Source of the DNA: Agrypnia vestita | Lineage: Eukaryota > Arthropoda > Insecta > Trichoptera > Phryganeidae | Direction of reading: 5' to 3' | Length of the DNA: 64,000 bases | NCBI GenBank assembly: GCA_016648135.1 | Contig: JADDOH010002065.1 | Coordinates: 1 to 64,000, forward strand | Made by a program: the position numbers and the translations under genes | Part shown: positions 20,145 through 31,314 of the stretch, one piece after another | How positions within the stretch are numbered: position 1 is the stretch's first letter | How the letters are laid out: the number at the start of each line of letters is the position of its first letter | The notes under the pieces: model-generated | Seen by the model: only the letters and a program-made list of their open reading frames with translations | What the model was told of the DNA's origin: nothing | Databases searched by the model: none

Positions 20145-20440
20145 ATTTGTTTAGACAATCATATAAAAACCTATAGAATCAGACTGTTACATCACTTCCT
20201 AATGTTTTCCAACTCCTAGTATGCACTCCGCGAAAATACCTGATTCTTTCTAGCACTCGCAACTATCATAGTTTTAAATGTTAATTCCATTTTTTGCATG
20301 TCATCTAGTGAGTAAATATGTAATAGTAAATAAGTGTTTTAAGTCAGTTAGTTGTTTTGTGCGAAGCGCCCTTGAGGTGAGTACTCACGAAAACGGCGCT
20401 GTACAAATGATCCAAATAATATTATTATGATACGCCTGAA
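20145..20440 (+). mobile_element. CR1/L2-type LINE, 3' UTR copy
   Basis: It holds the 3' region (CCTATAGAATCAGACTG ... GCGCCCTTGAGG ... CGAAAACGGCGCTGTA) ending in a short ATTATT tail. It is colinear with the longer copies at 21652-22290 (minus) and 40130-40618 (plus), which carry the reverse transcriptase C-terminus. This copy is truncated just after the stop codon. Confidence 0.7.
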
Positions 20441-20581
20441 AATTAATATTTTCAATTTTTAACTCCTATCATGTAACAGCATATGTTTTTTAAACAATAT
20501 TTTTACAATTCAGAATATTTTGAGTTTGTTCAAATCTTTCAGAACAGTGCTGGATTTATGTCACAGAGACATTATTAATCA

Positions 20582-21036
20582 ATTAGTGTATATTATAGAT
20601 ATCTCACAGAGACGAAACTGTATTAATTATGGGAAAGTAGGTATAGAAGTCATTTGGGTGTAACAGGACTTATGACCTGTCTTTTTATGGTTGGCTTAAG
20701 TGATCACTTTACACAATTGTAACATTCGCCATTTCCACCCATGATAGAATATACCATGCTTATTCATTTTTTTGGAAGTTGTATATATGTTCAAATTGAA
20801 ATATATGAAAGCTTCACGCAATTTGAACATATATACAACTTCCAAAAAAAATGAATAAGCATGGTATATTCTATCATGGGTGGAAATGGCGAATGTTACA
20901 ATTGTGTAAAGTGATCACTTAAGCCAACCATAAAAAGACAGGTCATAAGTCCTGTTACACCCAAATGACTTCTATACCTACTTTCCCATAATTAATACAG
21001 TTTCGTCTCTGTGAGATATCTATAATATACACTAAT
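20582..21036. mobile_element. Near-perfect hairpin foldback element
   Basis: Left arm 20582-20797 and right arm 20820-21036 are reverse complements of each other over about 216 bp with one visible one-base length difference (7 versus 8 in an A/T run). They are separated by about 22 bases. Both arms are full members of the TCTCACAGAGACGAA foldback family seen elsewhere in the window. No coding capacity. Such identity means very recent formation, gene conversion, or an assembly or library artefact. Confidence 0.9.
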
Positions 21037-21109
21037 ATTTTTACTTAAAAGTGTGATCTAAGAATATTATCAAAAATCTAGTAAAATTGTTTATTTATCA
21101 AAATAAGTG

Positions 21110-21620
21110 TCGCCACTATTTAGGTCGCGCTTCAATCAATACGAAATCACGCGCTCGCATATCGGCCCCAAGATCCGCCGATAAGACCTTCGAGGAGCCT
21201 TGCTGCGACTTAAATTGTTGGCCCAAGTTGGCCGGCGGCCTCACTTACGAGAATATAATTTGGCTTCCTCGCACACAACTTGGCCGCGATTCCGGGCCAT
21301 TTGCGCATGGGGCGGGCACTAATTGGCCATCTCCGCGGAACTTTGTTCCCCGCTAATACCACGGAAGCTCAAGGAAAGCTTTCACGTGCCCTATCTGTTA
21401 ACTGTGTTTACTGAGTTATGTTGGCCGCGGCCGCCGCCGGCGAGGGGCCAGGTATCTTCATAACTGCGCCCGGCTCTGTTTGTCATTTACTCTCGACTGA
21501 ACCGGGAAATTCATTAATTCGCAATCTGCTCCGGAAGCGTCACCATGCTACGGCTGAAATACGCTGAAGATAACATTTTAAGTTACTCTGAACTAAACCT
21601 TGTACTGCACGCACGTCAGG
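21110..21620. promoter_or_regulatory. GC-rich single-copy island, candidate cis-regulatory module
   Basis: It contains repeated GGCC and TTGGCC words, GGGGCGGGC, an E-box TTTCACGTGCC, GTTTACTG (forkhead-like), CATTAATTCG (homeodomain-like) and GGCCGCGGCCGCCGCCGG. A 90-residue open frame on the plus strand (21087-21356) shows no recognisable domain and seems a by-product of GC content. It sits between inverted LINE copies but matches no repeat here. Confidence 0.3.
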
Positions 21621-21651
21621 TTATCATAACTCTAAATGTTTTTTGAATAGT

Positions 21652-22290
21652 TGGATCATTTATACAGCGCCGTTTTCGTGAGTACTCACCCCAAGGGCGC
21701 TTCGCACAGAACAACTTATTGACTTTAAACATTTATTTACTATTACATACTTATTCACTAGATGACATGCTAAAAATGTAATTAACATATAGAACTATAA
21801 TAGTTGGGAGTACTAGAAAGAATCAGGTATTTTCGCGGAGTACATACTAGGAGAGGGAAACATTACGTAGTGTTACAACGGTCTGATTCTATAGGTTTTT
21901 ATATCATGATCTTTACAAATGCGTCTTTAGTTGTTTTTTGAACTGTGGTAAGCTGTCTGTTTGTCTTAGTTTATTAGGTAGGTTATTCCACAAATTTGGT
22001 CCAGCCACCGCGAAAGCACAATCACCGAAATTGGTTTTGTGGACGCGATGTACTTTAACTAACCTATTTGTATTAGATGTTGATGCCGAGGGAAGAGTTA
22101 GTTGTCTGTTATTTGGAAAATGGAATGCAGAAGTCTTTAATGTATTGAGGGGCCATGTTGTGAATAGCCTTGAATATTGTGAAGCATAACTTGTATTCAA
22201 TCATCTCTGAACATTTAAGCCATTGAAGGTTTTGAAGATGGTGTGAAATATGCGCAGACTTTGATACGCCGGTAATGAGTCTTGTTAATT
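21652..22290 (-). mobile_element. CR1/L2-type LINE, 5'-truncated copy with RT C-terminus
   Basis: Minus strand, upstream part: TRLITGVSKSAHISHHLQNL and AIHNMAPQYI, the thumb-side region of CR1/L2-like reverse transcriptases. After a frameshift comes the frame at 21913-22200, with KTNFGDCAFAVAGPNLWNNL followed by PNKLRQTDSLPQFKKQLKTH. A 3' UTR with GCGCCCTTGG and CGAAAACGGCGCTGTATA ends at about 21652. The catalytic FADD region is absent. Confidence 0.8.
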
Positions 22291-24015
22291 AATAAGTTAT
22301 CTGAAAACGGTGTGTTTTCAACGTTTTTGTATGGTTTGGGTGAGGGGTTTACCAATATTTATATTAACGAAGGAAAAAATAATAATGTTTATCTATACAT
22401 TATTTAACCCCCATATATCGAATATCATTGAATCAGATTTTGTGTGGTGTTCGTCGTTTATTCTTAATTTTTATTTTACTATACCGTAGCAGGTGATATC
22501 TCTTATTCAGTCCAGTGCTTTTCTAATCAGCCTTACTCAGACTATTTTTCTGGATGAGGTTAAATGAGACAATTTTTCTTGGGTGTTATATCGTAACGAA
22601 ATGGTTGTATCAGACAAAATTACGCACTATCGAAATCTTCCGAAGGATCTACATGAATCTGGAATCGACTGGGCTATTCTCGTAAATTCTGGAATCGTAG
22701 AGAAAGTGACATTACCTATAAAAAGAGATCGACCAGCTACTGCGCACTCAGTATACAACAGCGGGTTATCGCCATAGAAAGCGAAATCATGCGGCATATA
22801 TTGGTAGCACGATTGTGACGCTAGCGATAATAAATCAAGAAGTACCTACCGATAAGCAACAAGTTTACTAAAGTGAACTTGAGCGATTTAAGTAACGTGC
22901 ATCAGTGTATGAGAAACTAGTTATTCAGGAGTGATAAAAAGTAGAGCGTAGATACTGGAAAGAATTTAGTGAATTACTCTGTGAAATATTCTAGAAACAT
23001 TTGAGTGAATTTAAGAACAGTGCTCCGATTTAATTGATATCCAGTTACTTTGAGCAATTAACTTTAATTAATTTTAAATTTTTCATTTACCTCCCACAAC
23101 CACGATTCCGTGACAATCATATCAATAAACACGTAATATTAAAAATGTGTTAAATATCAAAAAATTGATTATTGATAGATCATAAATGATTTAATTTAAT
23201 TATTTACAATTATTAATAAGGGTCAACTACGTACTCAGTATTTTTTAGAATGTTTGAATACCAATAATTCCCTTAACAATATTTTTTGAACATATTTTTT
23301 AATTGAGATATTTCTTGCGCCTACAGAATTTTAGTGGGCTATCCATACCACTTGTGTTCCTGCTATTGCGTGTAAGTAGGCGCACTTCCATTAGGGTGAG
23401 AATTTGCCGGAGGGTTAAACGATAAACGGCTACTTTGTACATTCAGTCGAGTGATATATTTCCTGAACTCCTTGTGATTTCTCTGTTTACAAATAAAAAT
23501 AAGGGCATGCTAATGTTTGTGGGTATCCTGTACTCCTATTTTTTCCTTTTAAATTAATTTTATACTCCTATATAATTATATATCCCTTATGACACTAGAC
23601 GGCTCTTAGTATATAAGATCAAGATGCATATTTAACCTTGTGTCAGCTAACGTGTATGTGTATAACTCAAAGATTTTCGGAAATCATTGCATAATCTAAA
23701 TCAATAATCAATTCGAAAATGGAGTATGCGGAATAGATGTGCCATTCATGTGTATTCACATAAGTACATAATATATATACATAAATGACGAAGGACCACA
23801 TATGTATATATTTCTCAATTTAATTATTATGTTAACAAGGCAAAATGGGTAACCGCAGCTCCCCGAATTGGAAGAATTCCGAATTCGTATTCTAGTGGTA
23901 GTCAAATTTTCTTTCGAAACGTTGATTTGATTTATATCTATATATATATATATATATATATCATGTTAATTCTAATAAATATTTTTTCACTTTTTTCAAA
24001 ATTTTCAACTTAAAA
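22291..24015. other. Non-coding stretch with a TA microsatellite
   Basis: No gene recognised. The frame at 22583-22777 has no identifiable domain. A perfect TA run lies at about 23940-23961. Confidence 0.45.
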
Positions 24016-24016
24016 T

Positions 24017-24420
24017 AAACAGTAGATTATCCGAATCTCTGTTTTACGGATTCTCCATTATCCGGATTGTCAACCGCGATCAAACAACTTTGTGGACAGT
24101 TTAATCCGTGCGTGCACCGACATGGCGCAACTGTGTTTACGCCCCGCGCGATCACTCTCCACGCGTTTTGTTATTGTTTTTGACAGTCAGATACAATCAT
24201 CGCTCTGCTGCGTTGCATCCTGTCATGTCTGCGCTTAAAAATGACAAAGCGTAAGAGAGTGGTGTTATCGTTTAAAGATAAAATAAATATTATTGATTAA
24301 TTTAAAAAATGAAAAACCGGTCCCAAGTTAGCTGATAAATATGATGTAAGTACTTCCACCATAAGTGATATCAAGGAAAAAAAATAATGACACCTAGAAT
24401 TATGTGAACGCGGGCGAGGT
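24017..24420 (+). mobile_element. Tigger/pogo-type element, truncated left end
   Basis: It starts with CAGTAGATTATCCG, followed by TTTACGGATTCTCCATTATC, the style of terminus found in Tigger-like elements. It continues through a non-coding leader to the transposase remnant at 24241. No matching right inverted repeat is found, so the element is broken after the N-terminal domain. Confidence 0.55.
24241..24387 (+). pseudogene. Tigger-like transposase N-terminus (CENP-B N-terminal HTH)
   Basis: The frame reads MTKRKRVVLSFKDKINIID, a stop (codon 20), FKK, a stop (codon 24), then KTGPKLADKYDVSTSTISDI and KEKK before TAA. It matches the recalled pattern of CENP-B/Tigger N-terminal domains (KRKRxxLsixdKxxIixxxekGxsgtkLAkeYgVgxSTisdI). 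Two nonsense codons in the HTH and loss of everything downstream make it a pseudogene. Confidence 0.75.
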
Positions 24421-26055
24421 AAGTTATCTTTCTAGAATTAATAATACGTATGTAGGGACATATGTACAATAATTGCTTTTATCCGAATGCCTTACGACAA
24501 TAATTTAGAGATTTAATATTTTTTAACTAATCTAGGTTCTATCCTGGCTATAAAAAAATATGATATTAATATTTACATGGATCCCAACCACTTGGTCACT
24601 AGGTAAGTGCTAAAATACTAGAGCAAACAAGTTCATCAACTTCCAATGAATACAGTAATTAATAGTCAAATAATCATTCCTTTACATCAACTCCACCAAT
24701 CGCTAAGGGTATGTTAACATTTACGAGAAACTTGATTGCTATCTTACATGTACTCGAAACTTTGAACGTACTTAGATTTAATGGTGTTGAAACAAATGAA
24801 GAAATAATAAATTTTTATATTTGACAGATGAGAGTTTGTTTAGAAATATTAAAATAGAATCATTACTCCGTAAAAGTTCTACGTCCTCACTCTATTTTTC
24901 AGTTGAAACAATTTTTTTATTTTTGAAATTTAAAGAAAATCCTTTTGTAGTTAGTAATAATCTATTTAAAAAAAAATGAATGAAATGTAAACATTTTACA
25001 AATCAAAATAAATTACTTTGGATGTATGTATTTACGTTCAGTTATTTATTTCGGGATATCCGAAGGGCCTGTGTACAACAGAAGTAAAGCTACGTCTGAA
25101 ATCCCCACCCTAGTAGTTTAGCTGTATCCCGGCTGGTCCCCTTAAGGCAGTAGGGGAGGAGCTCATCCCTTCTAACCTGTTGCGCTTATCCTCTGTACAG
25201 TCATACAACAACATTTATTTTTTAAACAATCGCATTTCATTTTTTTAATCGAGTATGTCCACGGCAGAAAACTGGCACAAACATAGCACTCACGCATACA
25301 CATTTCATGATGATGATAATGATGAGGTATATTAATATTTTACAGTTTCTGACTTCCACTACTGTCTTATTAAATCTCGCATTGGCGATCAACACAAATC
25401 TTGACAAATTATAAACAGTGAAGATTTTTTAGCATTTTCTTGCTCTTTTTTATCTATTACATTATTTTTTTATTATTTATGTGTCGGACAAGAAAAACCG
25501 GCGGCCCTTAAACGGGCCTTTTTTGCCAATTTCCATATGTTGGCCCTGATAAACATTTATAGAAGAAAAAGTGATTTTTTATATTTTGATTTTTATTTTT
25601 ATATGTACGTAGAATTATTTATTACATTTTTAATCACATGACGCAGATGGGCAAAAATAAAAAAAACCCTTTGGGTATGCCTAGCGCGCTCGACGCATTT
25701 TTTATTTAAATAACCGAAGTTATTTATTGTAATTTTTTGGATGTGTGTTTTTTAAAATTTTATTTTTGTAATCACTTGTACAAATATGGCTTTACATAAT
25801 TTTATGTAGAAAATATTTTGAATTCGTGTAGCCAGGCTCGCCAGAGAGACCAAATATACGAAATTATTGCACCAAGCTTGGCGAGACTGGCCCCCCTTTT
25901 TACCGATTATCTCTATGAAGGACGAAACTGAGAGACATTTGTTAATGAAATAAAGATAAAAAAAGGTTTATGAAAATAGTATGAAATAGCTATAGTAGAA
26001 TGTTTGGTTACATGGTTTATTGATATTTTTAATGCGGGACCACTGCTCATAGAGC
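24421..26055. other. Non-coding stretch
   Basis: No gene recognised. A GC-richer block of unknown nature lies at about 25070-25215 (CCCGGCTGGTCCCCTTAAGG). At about 25498-25530, GGCGGCCC and GGGCC words surround TTAAAC. At about 25826-25890 there are two GCTCGCCA/GGCGAG words. Confidence 0.4.
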
Positions 26056-26059
26056 TGCG

Positions 26060-26400
26060 ACTCAAATTATGAGTAGTGATCCCGCCGTCAGACAGAGGAA
26101 GGTGTCGTCGGTTCCCGAAATGCCGACCTCTGACTGGTCGTTGAAAATGCGCCTGCGTGCGGGCCCTGACAATTTTATTGAATAAAAAACGTGGCAAAGG
26201 AATCCAGAATTCAGTTCTGCTCCTGCGTTCACCTCCAGATCTACTTGCGACTTTCTCTTCTTCTCTAATCGACTCCTGCTTCAACCTTTGGACCGCTCTA
26301 AGATTCTCAGCGAATTTTTATACGATCTCGCTTTCGTCCGAGAATCTGCGATATCGGTTCCATCAGGTTGACCTGACCGTAGGGCGGTGGAATCACCCCC
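26060..26400 (-). mobile_element. LTR-like sequence (tentative)
   Basis: On the minus strand a TATA-like CGTATAAAAATTCGC (about 26310) is followed about 130 bases on by AATAAAATTG (about 26175) and a GC-rich stretch, an arrangement typical of an LTR R/U5 region. Overlapping open frames exist on both strands without a recognisable domain. TG..CA ends and target duplications could not be fixed. Confidence 0.25.
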
Positions 26401-26769
26401 TTTTTTATCGCGTTCCCGTCAGGAATAGTTTATCTATTACATTATGTGAGAAAACCCCCCCTGATTCCAAAATTCTCTTACCCCCTCCCACCTTTTGAAT
26501 TGTCTTTTGCCAATTAGTGTACTAAAGATGGACTTCCAGCATCCAACCCTAATGGTCGCCGGCTGAAAGGGGTGTGCGGTAACCAAGAAATTTCACAGGT
26601 TTTGAAACTTCAAAGATTAAGAAAACTGTGATAGGAAGTATCTAAATACGGAGAAAAATCGGAAACACTTGTTTCAAAAAGAATTGATGAATAAAACCTA
26701 CATACTTACTTGGGTACACTAATTAATATACATTTTATTTAAAATATGACAGCCAATAAAAATGTTTTT

Positions 26770-27180
26770 TTCCCTTTTCACTTCCTTTCTTTTAACTCGT
26801 GGCGCCTGCTTGCTTTAACCCTTTTCCCGTGATCCAATCGATCTGAAACATTGCAAGCAGACTCGTGGCGACGATCAAAAAGATCTATCAAATTTTCCTT
26901 TAAAAAAATAATAATTATAGTATGTAGTATAAATAATTTTGGATTTTTTGAAATTTTAATGTTTTTTTCAAATTGGAATCATTACAAAAGTTTGATTACT
27001 ACCAACGGCGCCGGCGGCCCGATAACGTCACGGAATATTTGAAATTTGAATTACTCAGTCGGTAGGTATAATAGGTACTTCACTAAGAATTTCGAAAATT
27101 TATGGCAATTGGTTCATAAATGACAACACAATTCGGTTTTTTGGGAAGAAATCAAATAATAAAGAGACAAACCTAACTTA
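26770..27180 (+). repeat. Dispersed repeat D, copy 1
   Basis: Shared words with 41385-41810 (plus) and 38240-38540 (minus): ACTCGTGGCGACGATCAA, AGATCTATCAAATTTTC, TTCAAATTGGAATCATTAC and CCCGATAACGTC. Non-coding, class unknown. Its neighbourhood in the 41-42 kb copy ends in a Helitron-like terminus. Confidence 0.7.
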
Positions 27181-27915
27181 TAAGGTTTCTAGAAAATCGT
27201 AAATATCTCAAAAACCGCTAAATATTTTTCAATAAAAATTCTCTAAATATTTATACGATGAAATATTACAGTTATAGTCAAAAATACCTACTGGCAAACC
27301 CAAAAAATATCGCATTTCAACTGGTTCTTCGATTCCCCAAACATTAATCTTTTTATTTATTTTAATGTAAACGATTACCATAAATTTATTAGAATTGAAA
27401 ATTTTTACAGTTTGTTTAATTACAATTTTTGTTCTAAAAAACACTGTTATTAAAAAACATTTCATTTTTGTGTGTTTTTTTCAACCTTTTTCACATAATT
27501 GACAACTTTTTACTTGAATAAATTAAAATAATAGATATTATTGTTTTAAAATTAGTACAAAAAATTTTTTTTTTCAAAATCCCTGATTTCAGGTATTTAA
27601 TTAAGGCACTGCGTATTGTGTCTTAAATATGTTGCGTCTTGATTAAATAACATAAAAATTAAATAGTTTCAAATCTTGTTTGTAACATGAATAAGTTAAT
27701 TTTAACAAGGAATACTTAAACTTAAACTTCAGCTTGATACTTAAAATAATTTTTAAATTGCAAGAATGAGCTTAGAGAATATAATAGATATTCAAATCAA
27801 AAAATATGATATTTGGGTATATTCAACGACTCAAATGTTCGAAGAATTGTTAATTTATTTTAGTAGTTTATTTATTAATAAAAACACTGATAGATTATTG
27901 TTTTTCGTACACAAA
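27181..27915. other. AT-rich non-coding stretch
   Basis: Very AT-rich; open frames here have no recognisable domain. Nothing identifiable before the Penelope-like insertion. Confidence 0.45.
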
Positions 27916-27958
27916 TATTGTCTTTATAGAATGCTCTTAGGTTTTTACGGACACTCAG

Positions 27959-28662
27959 AATCTTCTCATCTGTGTCGTCTGCAGTATTATGCCGTGTTAA
28001 GAATGTATGGACTTGTTGAGATCAGTGAAGGATAGAGATCGCTTAGAAACAGACGAGGTGTATAGACTTGACTCTCAAGACTGCGATAAAGTATACGTAG
28101 GACAAACGGCTCGTCAACCCTTTCCAAAAGGGTTGACGATCACAAACGGGCATGCAAACTCGGTCATCCAGGAAAATCATCACTGGCTGAGCATTTTCTG
28201 GATACCGGCCATCATTTTGCAGTCGAATCGAAAATCCTTGTAAAGCCTAAGAGTCACCATACGCGTCTTATCAAGGAAGCACTCGAAATCTACAAGCACC
28301 CGATAAATATTAATAGATATGGTCTCAAATTAAAAAAACATGGTATACGGCGCTTTAACGTCAATCTTGTCGCAGTTTCCGCAGACATAGTGATCAGACA
28401 ATAGATGAAACATACACACAACACAAGACAATACATGACTCCGACACGGTATTGCCACGTAACACATAAACACAAAAATACCAAGCTTTCGACACGGTAT
28501 TGCTAGCCAATACTTAACACAACACTGACAATCGTGCTTTCGACACGGTTACACTCACAATAACACATCAGCCCTAATGGTGGACCCTGCAATGGGATCC
28601 AAAACGTCGGCCAGAAAGTTCGTAATAACACGGCATAATACCCCAACACAGACCAGAAGATT
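27959..28662 (+). mobile_element. Penelope-like element remnant bracketed by inverted repeats
   Basis: The remnant is bounded by an imperfect inverted repeat of about 40 bp (27959-28000 and 28626-28662; common words AATCTTCT, CTGTGT and TATTATGCCGTGTTA). Outside it lies a 16-bp direct repeat ATTGTCTTTATAGAAT at 27917-27932 and 28660-28675, a plausible target duplication. Inside is a GIY-YIG nuclease remnant, then a 3' motif (GGACCCTGCAATGGGATCC then AAAACGTCGG, about 28583-28612) that resembles a decayed hammerhead core. The reverse transcriptase is missing. Confidence 0.75.
28055..28404 (+). pseudogene. GIY-YIG endonuclease domain of a Penelope-like element
   Basis: The frame gives EVYRLDSQDCDKVYVGQTAR up to about 28120. 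The frame from 28129 then continues RVDDHKRACKLGHPGKSSLA, EHFLDTGHHF and IKEALEIYKHPININ, and ends at TAG 28402-28404. The VYxLxC..C..VYVGQT...F..R..eH order with a downstream EA.EIYKHP is the signature of Penelope-type GIY-YIG domains. The frameshift falls inside a perfect hairpin (11-bp arms, 28113-28137). Confidence 0.8.
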
Positions 28663-28990
28663 GTCTTTATAGAATTGTATGTACACGATTTATTTATACT
28701 GTTATAATTAACCTTTGTGAACGGACCAACAGTTGAGAAACTATGGAAAATTCAATTCGGTTTCAATCCAATACAGGGATGTTATATGTATATATAGATC
28801 TATATAGTTACTTGTAGTATTGCCATATTTGTCCAGTGAAACCTTAAGGAACGGTAGCATTAATTAGTCTTATTAGCTAAATATTGATTGCACCGCTTCA
28901 CCACAAGCGGTATGATTTTAGGCAACTCCAGTATACGCATTTCGTATTTCAATAACAAAATAATTACGTTACCGTTATCAAGATTTATAT

Positions 28991-29625
28991 TGTCACGTGT
29001 CATGGCTGCAGGATGAATTAATGAAAATGCTTTGATTTAATATAGGATTTATTGAATACCGATTAATTAATTAAACTAATAGTCACTTATCACTATTAAA
29101 TGTAAAGCTATTCGTTAAATTAAACTGTTTTGCAAATTTATATTTTATTATAATACACACTTTATATCCGCTTTGACACTTTATTCACCGTTTCCCAGAA
29201 TATTCCATCCAATTTCCGCACTTATTAATTTCGCTTCGGTTTATCTCGCTACGTAAGAACTTTCAAGAATCGCTGTCGAATTTCCGCTCGCTTGGCATCA
29301 CTGGCTTTCGGCCGCCACTGCTCGCTTGGCCGGACTGACCCGCCGCCCGCGGCTACCCTCGCTATGTTTTCGCTGTCAGACGCGCACGGAAAAATAATTC
29401 CAAACTTGCCCCCTCGTGTCGTATTTGTAGTGGCTAATGCCGTTATTGAAATTCCGAGACGCTTCCTGCGTTTTCGAGAAGTTCCTCGCGTTTTCCAAAC
29501 TTTTCGAGATGTCTCTCCTAAGCAGTAGATTATGCCAGGCTGTTCTGGAATCTTCTTTAGTATTGTGATCATTTCAAACAACTGTCACCCGACATGAGTG
29601 CGCGATTCCCCTTAGCCTCGTTACA
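28991..29625 (-). mobile_element. Solo LTR of a Ty3/gypsy-like element, 635 bp, 4-bp target duplication
   Basis: On the plus strand it runs TGTCACGTGTCATGG ... CCTCGTTACA, flanked on both sides by ATAT (28987-28990 and 29626-29629). Read on the minus strand it begins TGTAACGAGGCTAAGGGGAA and ends like the LTR at 6529-7125. It has a GC-rich promoter half with an initiator-like GGGTCAGTCC. The open frames on both strands at about 29249-29581 lie wholly inside the LTR and have no domain. Confidence 0.8.
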
Positions 29626-29990
29626 ATATTATAGATGTCTCATAGAGGCGGATCTATTTTTTATATGGGAAATTTGGTATGGAAGTCTTTTTTATGTTTT
29701 TAGGGCTTACGACCTGTCGTATGGATGGCTTAAGTGATCATTTTACACAATTTAACGTTCACCAATTCCACACATGATAGACTACCACATCTATCAAATT
29801 GTTGAGGTATGTGTAACTTACACACCTCGTTTCATATGTGAGTTATATTTTTACCATCGTCACCTGTGATAATTCCCTTAAACATATTTTTACCATCGCC
29901 ACCTGTGACATTCCCTTAAACAGTACAGATAGCCGTTGATAATGAGATATCTATATTTTTGATTGGAATTTTTTAAGTAATTGTATATTT
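29626..29990 (+). mobile_element. Foldback/MITE family member (TCTCACAGAGACGAA family)
   Basis: It starts TTATAGATGTCTCATAGAGG and contains GGCTTAAGTGATCATTTTAC, CGTTCACCAATTCCA, GATAGACTACCACATCTATC and GATTGGAATTTTTTAAG. Two direct copies of a block of about 38 bp (ATATTTTTACCATCG..CCCTTAAAC) lie at about 29847-29922. The solo LTR sits immediately to its left, at or near its edge. Confidence 0.65.
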
Positions 29991-30810
29991 TTATACCTTG
30001 TTATTGGTACCCTGTTAAAAGGAACTCTAAATATGAGGTTATAAATATTTTATACACGCTTTTGAAAATATGAGGTTATACACACTTTATACACGCTTCT
30101 GAAGCAATATTAATACATTATGCAAATATCCTTGAATTTATTAATTTGGATGCCATCTTTTACATAATCATTGAGATTTTTAGAGCTGCATATATTTATA
30201 ATGTTTGTAATATTGTGTTATAATATTGGTCTGGAAAAAGAGCTGTGTTGTTAGTAAGAACTTATTTGATATAATCGTCCTCCAAATAGCCCGCACCTGA
30301 AAACCTTTTTAAGTGTGAAATATACAGGTGGGGGAGGAAGGGAAGGCGTGGTAATCGAGGGGTGAAGTTAATCGAGGCTAATTATGATTTACTCTGGAGA
30401 AAAATCTCACGCTAGTCATTATAGGCCGGGGGTCGCATTACCACCTCGGGGCGCGAGAGGGCGCGCTCCCTTGCGGGGTAGTTTCGAGTGATCTTTACAT
30501 CTTGCAAAAAAAAATAAAGAAGTCTTGTGTTTCTTGAAACAGCGTTGTGTTAATATTTTCGTCGTTAATGTCGTTTTTAATGATGCATCTGTACCTTTAT
30601 GAACTCTTTGTCGTAGATCTAGGCACATAAAATATTTAAAAAACAGCAAAATTAAATATTTATACGGCAGAATATTTAAGGATATATTAACATATGAAAA
30701 ATAATGATATTAATATATAGAAATAGATGTGAACATTTTTTATTTCGATTTTTTTCGCATGAAGTATACTCGTTACGTTTTCCGCGACTAAGATTCTACC
30801 GTGTCAATGC

Positions 30811-30843
30811 TTCTTCTTCTTCTTCTTCTTCTTCTTCTTCTTC
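30811..30843 (-). repeat. GAA microsatellite forming the LINE tail
   Basis: TTC repeated 11 times on the plus strand (GAA on the minus), directly adjoining the LINE stop codon at 30845-30847. Confidence 0.9.
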
Positions 30844-30844
30844 A

Positions 30845-31310
30845 TCAGCCTTCGTCTTTCCACTGCTGGATATAGGCCTCTTCCTTATTTTTCCATTCTT
30901 CCCTGTTATTTGCGAATTGTAGCCATTTCTTTCCCCCCACAGCGACTATATCATCGGCCCATTTCTTTTGAGGCCTTCCGATGCCTCTTTTATTCTCCCA
31001 AGGTCTCCATTTCAGAACTCTGGGAGGCCATCTTGTAAAATCCTGTCTTGCAACGTGTCCTGCCCATTGCCATTTTAGCTTCGCTACACGATCCATGATA
31101 TCCACTACTCCAGTTCTTCGCCTAATTTCGTCGTTTCTAATTCTATCTCTTAGGCTTACTCCAAGCATGGATCGTTGCGTGCATTTGAGCTTTTCTACAC
31201 TTTTCTTTGTAAGGGCCATAGTTTCCAATCCATACGTCATCACTGGCAGTATGCATGATTCAAAGGCTTTTCTTTTTAGACTAATGAATACACTCATATT
31301 TAAATTAAAA
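30845..31310 (-). pseudogene. RTE-type LINE reverse transcriptase C-terminus
   Basis: A 150-residue frame: MSVFISLKRKAFESCILPVM, TYGLETMALTKKSVEKLKCT, QRSMLGVSLRDRIRNDEIRR, then WQWAGHVARQDFTRWPPRVL and RGIGRPQKKWADDI, ending near AYIQQWKDEG. These are the hallmarks of the RTE/BovB-like reverse transcriptase C-terminus (ILPVLTYG.ETW.lt, RSMLGisLrDrirNeeIR, W.WAGHvaR, GRP..rWaDDi). No stop or frameshift interrupts it, so it is a relatively young, 5'-truncated insertion. The stop codon abuts the GAA tail with essentially no 3' UTR. Confidence 0.9.
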
Positions 31311-31314
31311 CTTA

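Noticed and set aside
21087..21356. An 89-codon frame in GC-rich DNA
   Set aside because: No domain, no splice or promoter context; GC-rich DNA lacks stop codons by chance. Treated as a possible regulatory island.
23936..23965. TA run as a promoter
   Set aside because: Simple TA microsatellite without other promoter context.
29249..29581. Open frames on both strands, one of 110 codons
   Set aside because: Both lie inside the solo LTR (28991-29625) and have no recognisable domain.
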